Of a DNA stretch of 16,984 bases, positions 14,989 through 16,984 are shown in pieces. Source of the stretch: DATKWV01 sp035529405. GTDB taxonomy: Bacteria; Planctomycetota; Phycisphaerae; Sedimentisphaerales; Anaerobacaceae. How positions within the stretch are numbered: position 1 is the first letter of the stretch; each line of letters starts with the position of its first letter. The notes below the pieces were generated by a model. That model saw only the letters and a program-made list of their open reading frames with translations, was not told the DNA's origin and did no database searches. Location: positions 1 to 16,984 of the forward strand of contig DATKWV010000080.1 in NCBI GenBank assembly GCA_035529405.1, read 5' to 3'. The position numbers were made by a program, and so were the translations under genes.

Positions 14989-15639
14989 TTGAAGAATAAA
15001 CAATTTATTGCAGTAATTCTGACGGGCGCGGTTATTATCGCGGTGGTGGCACTTTCGGCCCTCAAAAGCCGAGCTCCGTCTGAACAGCCTCTATCGTCCG
15101 ACACACCTGTGCCGGAAAACATACCCGACCCTGTTAAACTTGCGCCCGAACCCGATATCGACAGCGCTCCAACACTTGCCGAGATTATCTCGACCGCAAC
15201 AACCTGGCAGCCCGCCTTTACCTTCTGGACCGGCAAACCCGCGCCCGACTTTACCCTCACCGACATTACCGGCAACACCCACACCCTCAGCCAGTACAGG
15301 GGCAAAGACGTATTGATTATCTTCTGGGCCACCTGGTGCCGCCCCTGTTTGATGGAAATACCCCACCTTATAGCCCTGCGAAACATCATCGACCACGATA
15401 AACTGGTCATGCTGGCCATATCCAACGAAAACCCGGAACTGGTAAAAAGGTTCGCGGCAAACGCAAAATTAAACTACACGGTTTTCGCTGTGCCGGATAC
15501 CGCCGCCCTGCCCGAACCTTATAACCGGATAACCTCCATACCATCGAGCTTCTTTATCGACCGTGACGGGAAAATCAAGCTTGCAACGGCGGGGCTGCTG
15601 TCGCTGGGTCCAATCAAGGCCATACTGGCCGCCCAATAG
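14989..15639 (+). CDS. Membrane-anchored TlpA/ResA-type thioredoxin-like protein
   Basis: A 216-residue protein with an N-terminal membrane anchor (KNKQFIAVILTGAVIIAVVA), a Pro/Glu/Asp-rich linker (about 27-65), and a TlpA/ResA-like domain: GKPAPDFTLTDITGNTHTLS, then FWATWCRPCLMEIPHL with redox cysteines C117 and C120. SIPSSFFIDRDGKI is the cis-Pro region. Such proteins reduce disulfides outside the cytoplasm, often for cytochrome c or cell-envelope proteins. I chose the TTG at 14989, with AGGAGG five bases upstream. The frame is open from an ATG at 14845, but that extension lacks a ribosome site. A TATAAT at 14901-14906 may mark its promoter, but the -35 is poor. No cytochrome gene is nearby. 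Confidence 0.88.
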   Translation: MKNKQFIAVILTGAVIIAVVALSALKSRAPSEQPLSSDTPVPENIPDPVKLAPEPDIDSAPTLAEIISTATTWQPAFTFWTGKPAPDFTLTDITGNTHTLSQYRGKDVLIIFWATWCRPCLMEIPHLIALRNIIDHDKLVMLAISNENPELVKRFAANAKLNYTVFAVPDTAALPEPYNRITSIPSSFFIDRDGKIKLATAGLLSLGPIKAILAAQ

Positions 15640-15673
15640 GCAGAAAAAACATCATATACACCAAAAAAACTTC

Positions 15674-15702
15674 TGGACAGCCGGCAACCGGCCGGTTATA
15701 CT
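15674..15702 (+). promoter_or_regulatory. Promoter of rpmA with palindrome in the spacer
   Basis: TGGACA (15674-15679), a 17-base spacer and TATACT (15697-15702) are close to consensus. A perfect 12-bp palindrome, AACCGGCCGGTT (15686-15697), lies in the spacer and touches the -10. A second TATAAT at 15720-15725 lies just before the ribosome site. Confidence 0.65.
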
Positions 15703-15737
15703 AAGAGTTTACTTTCAGATATAATGAGGTCAGTACT

Positions 15738-15971
15738 ATGGCACATAAAAAAGGACAAGGCTCTTCGAGAAACGGCCGCGACAGCAACGCCCAGTCCAGG
15801 GGCGTGAAAATGTTTGGAGGCCAGTTTGCAAAAACCGGCTCTATTATCGTGCGGCAGTGTGGAACAAAATTCTTTCCCGGCTTCAACGTCGGTATGGGAA
15901 GGGACTTTACCTTGTTTGCCGCCACTGACGGGACAATCCGTTTTCAGGGCAAAAAGGTCCACGTTGTTTAA
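15738..15971 (+). CDS. rpmA: 50S ribosomal protein L27
   Basis: A 77-residue ribosomal protein. MAHKKGQGSSRNGRDSNAQS and GSIIVRQCGTKFFPGFNVGM are diagnostic of L27, which sits near the peptidyl-transferase centre. It is slightly shorter than E. coli L27 (85 residues), lacking the last C-terminal residues. GAGGT seven bases before the ATG fixes the start. In many bacteria it lies in rplU-rpmA-obgE; here obg follows but rplU is absent upstream, replaced by the thioredoxin-like gene. Confidence 0.97.
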   Translation: MAHKKGQGSSRNGRDSNAQSRGVKMFGGQFAKTGSIIVRQCGTKFFPGFNVGMGRDFTLFAATDGTIRFQGKKVHVV

Positions 15972-16008
15972 CCGCTGCACCGCACGGACAAAACCCGCCA
16001 CAGACTGT

Positions 16009-16037
16009 AAGGATGGTTATTATACCATCCTTTTTTT
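16009..16037 (+). terminator. Intrinsic terminator after rpmA
   Basis: A 9-bp perfect stem, AAGGATGGT (16009-16017) with ACCATCCTT (16024-16032), has loop TATTAT and a seven-T run from 16031. It should stop most rpmA transcripts before obg, so obg likely has its own promoter or depends on read-through. Confidence 0.9.
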
Positions 16038-16070
16038 ATACAAGACTCACAGCACCATCTTTTGAACATT

Positions 16071-16984
16071 ATGTTTATCGACCAGGCACAGATTTACGTT
16101 AAAGCCGGTGACGGCGGCAACGGGTGTGTAAGTTTTCGCCGCGAAAAGTATGTGCCCAAGGGCGGCCCGGACGGCGGCAACGGCGGAAGAGGCGGAAACG
16201 TTTATTTCCAGGCCCTGGAAAATATAGATACCTTAATCGATTTTGCGGGCAAGCATCACTGGAAAGCGCAAAATGGCGGACCCGGCTCCGGAAGCAACAA
16301 ACACGGCCCTGACGGCCGGGACCTGATTATATCCGTGCCGCCGGGTACACTTATCCACGATACGGACCTGCAGGTTTTGTTAAAAGACCTCAGCAAACCC
16401 GGTATCAAAATCTGTGTATGCAGCGCCGGAAAAGGCGGTAAAGGCAACAAGGCCTTTGCAACTTCAACCAACCAGGCCCCAAGAACCGCTACCGCCGGCG
16501 GCAAGGGCAGGGAAAGAAACATAAGACTTGAGCTCAAGCTCATTGCCGATGTCGGCCTGGTCGGCATGCCCAACTGCGGCAAAAGCACCCTCATATCGCG
16601 CTCCTCCAAGGCCAGACCCAAAATCGCTGACTACCCCTTCACCACTGTCGAACCGGTGCTTGGCATTGTCGAACTGGGTTCGCTTATGACAAGACCGCAC
16701 GACCGACGCCGCCTAAGCGACTTTCGTAGATTTGTTATGGCCGACATACCCGGCCTGATTGAGGGGGCACACGATGGTGCCGGTCTGGGCTTTAAGTTCC
16801 TCAGGCACATAGAAAGAACACGAATCATTGTTCACCTGCTGGATATAATGCCGCTCGACGGCTCCGACCCTGCTGACAATTACCGCACAATCCGTAATGA
16901 ATTAAAGCAATACAGCAAGGCACTGGCCAAAAAATCGGAAGTTGTTGTCGCTAACAAAATGGACCTTAATCCCCCTGCCGGGGT
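16071..16984 (+). CDS. obg: GTPase Obg (CgtA), N-terminal and most of G domain
   Basis: The first 304 residues of the Obg GTPase, which acts in 50S ribosome assembly and stress signalling; the frame continues past the window. The glycine-rich Obg fold spans about 1-158 (VKAGDGGNGCVSFRREKYVP, GGPDGGNGGRGGNV, SAGKGGKGNKAFATSTNQAP). G1 is GMPNCGKST at 165-173, G2 DYPFTT, G3 ADIPG (224-228), G4 NKMD (295-298). Between G2 and G3 there are 19 residues (202-220, LGSLMTRPHDRRRLSDFRR) where B. subtilis Obg has about six, an Arg-rich insertion. No Shine-Dalgarno sequence is visible before the ATG at 16071. Confidence 0.96.
   Translation, partial: MFIDQAQIYVKAGDGGNGCVSFRREKYVPKGGPDGGNGGRGGNVYFQALENIDTLIDFAGKHHWKAQNGGPGSGSNKHGPDGRDLIISVPPGTLIHDTDLQVLLKDLSKPGIKICVCSAGKGGKGNKAFATSTNQAPRTATAGGKGRERNIRLELKLIADVGLVGMPNCGKSTLISRSSKARPKIADYPFTTVEPVLGIVELGSLMTRPHDRRRLSDFRRFVMADIPGLIEGAHDGAGLGFKFLRHIERTRIIVHLLDIMPLDGSDPADNYRTIRNELKQYSKALAKKSEVVVANKMDLNPPAG

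Noticed and set aside
1..16984. CRISPR array, prophage or insertion sequence
   Set aside because: No regular direct repeats with spacers, no transposase or phage genes were found.

Overview
This window looks like chromosomal DNA of a mesophilic bacterium, most likely a member of the Planctomycetota (perhaps the Phycisphaerae/Sedimentisphaerales side). The clues are a small N-terminal zinc-ribbon protein of a kind I associate with planctomycetes, an HGSNAT/DUF5009-type membrane acyltransferase, a Rho factor with a long charged N-terminal extension, an orphan MCE protein, and frequent TTG/GTG starts. None of these is decisive and no rRNA is present, so the placement is inference. I see no phage, insertion sequence, CRISPR array or rRNA.

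Layout. Positions 1-1116 look accessory: the 5' end of a membrane acyltransferase gene (minus), a short tandem repeat, a tRNA-Leu(GAG) gene enclosed by an AT-rich inverted repeat, and a compact hicB-hicA toxin-antitoxin pair with its own promoter. Positions 1200-3715 hold a queuosine-precursor cluster: queC-queE on the minus strand and, divergently, queF followed by the zinc-ribbon gene. queC, queE and queF cover the last steps to preQ1; queD and folE are not in the window. A glycogen-synthase-like GT-B glycosyltransferase follows (3927-5705). Next come coaE and rho behind a strong promoter, with a 284-base coaE-rho gap that can fold in two mutually exclusive ways. After a 361-base gap with a possible frameshifted gene remnant and a stem-loop comes a B12-type radical SAM enzyme (8557-10035).

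On the minus strand, 14767 down to 10103 reads: a CBS-domain cation:proton antiporter, rnpA, a small MerR-type regulator, an MCE/MlaD-family membrane protein and galactokinase. The regulator has a MerR-style promoter (20-base spacer with a perfect dyad), so merR-mlaD-galK is probably one self-regulated unit. Divergent from the antiporter, on the plus strand, are a membrane-anchored TlpA/ResA-type thioredoxin, rpmA (L27) with a palindrome in its promoter spacer and a clear intrinsic terminator, and the start of obg, which runs off the end of the window.

Most of the window is ordinary core metabolism and gene expression. The most unusual items are the inverted repeat around the tRNA, the possible bistable rho leader, the MerR promoter architecture, the substituted sugar-binding motif in galactokinase, the possible decayed gene behind rho, and an Arg-rich insertion in Obg. 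I did not find convincing evidence for a wholly new multi-gene system.
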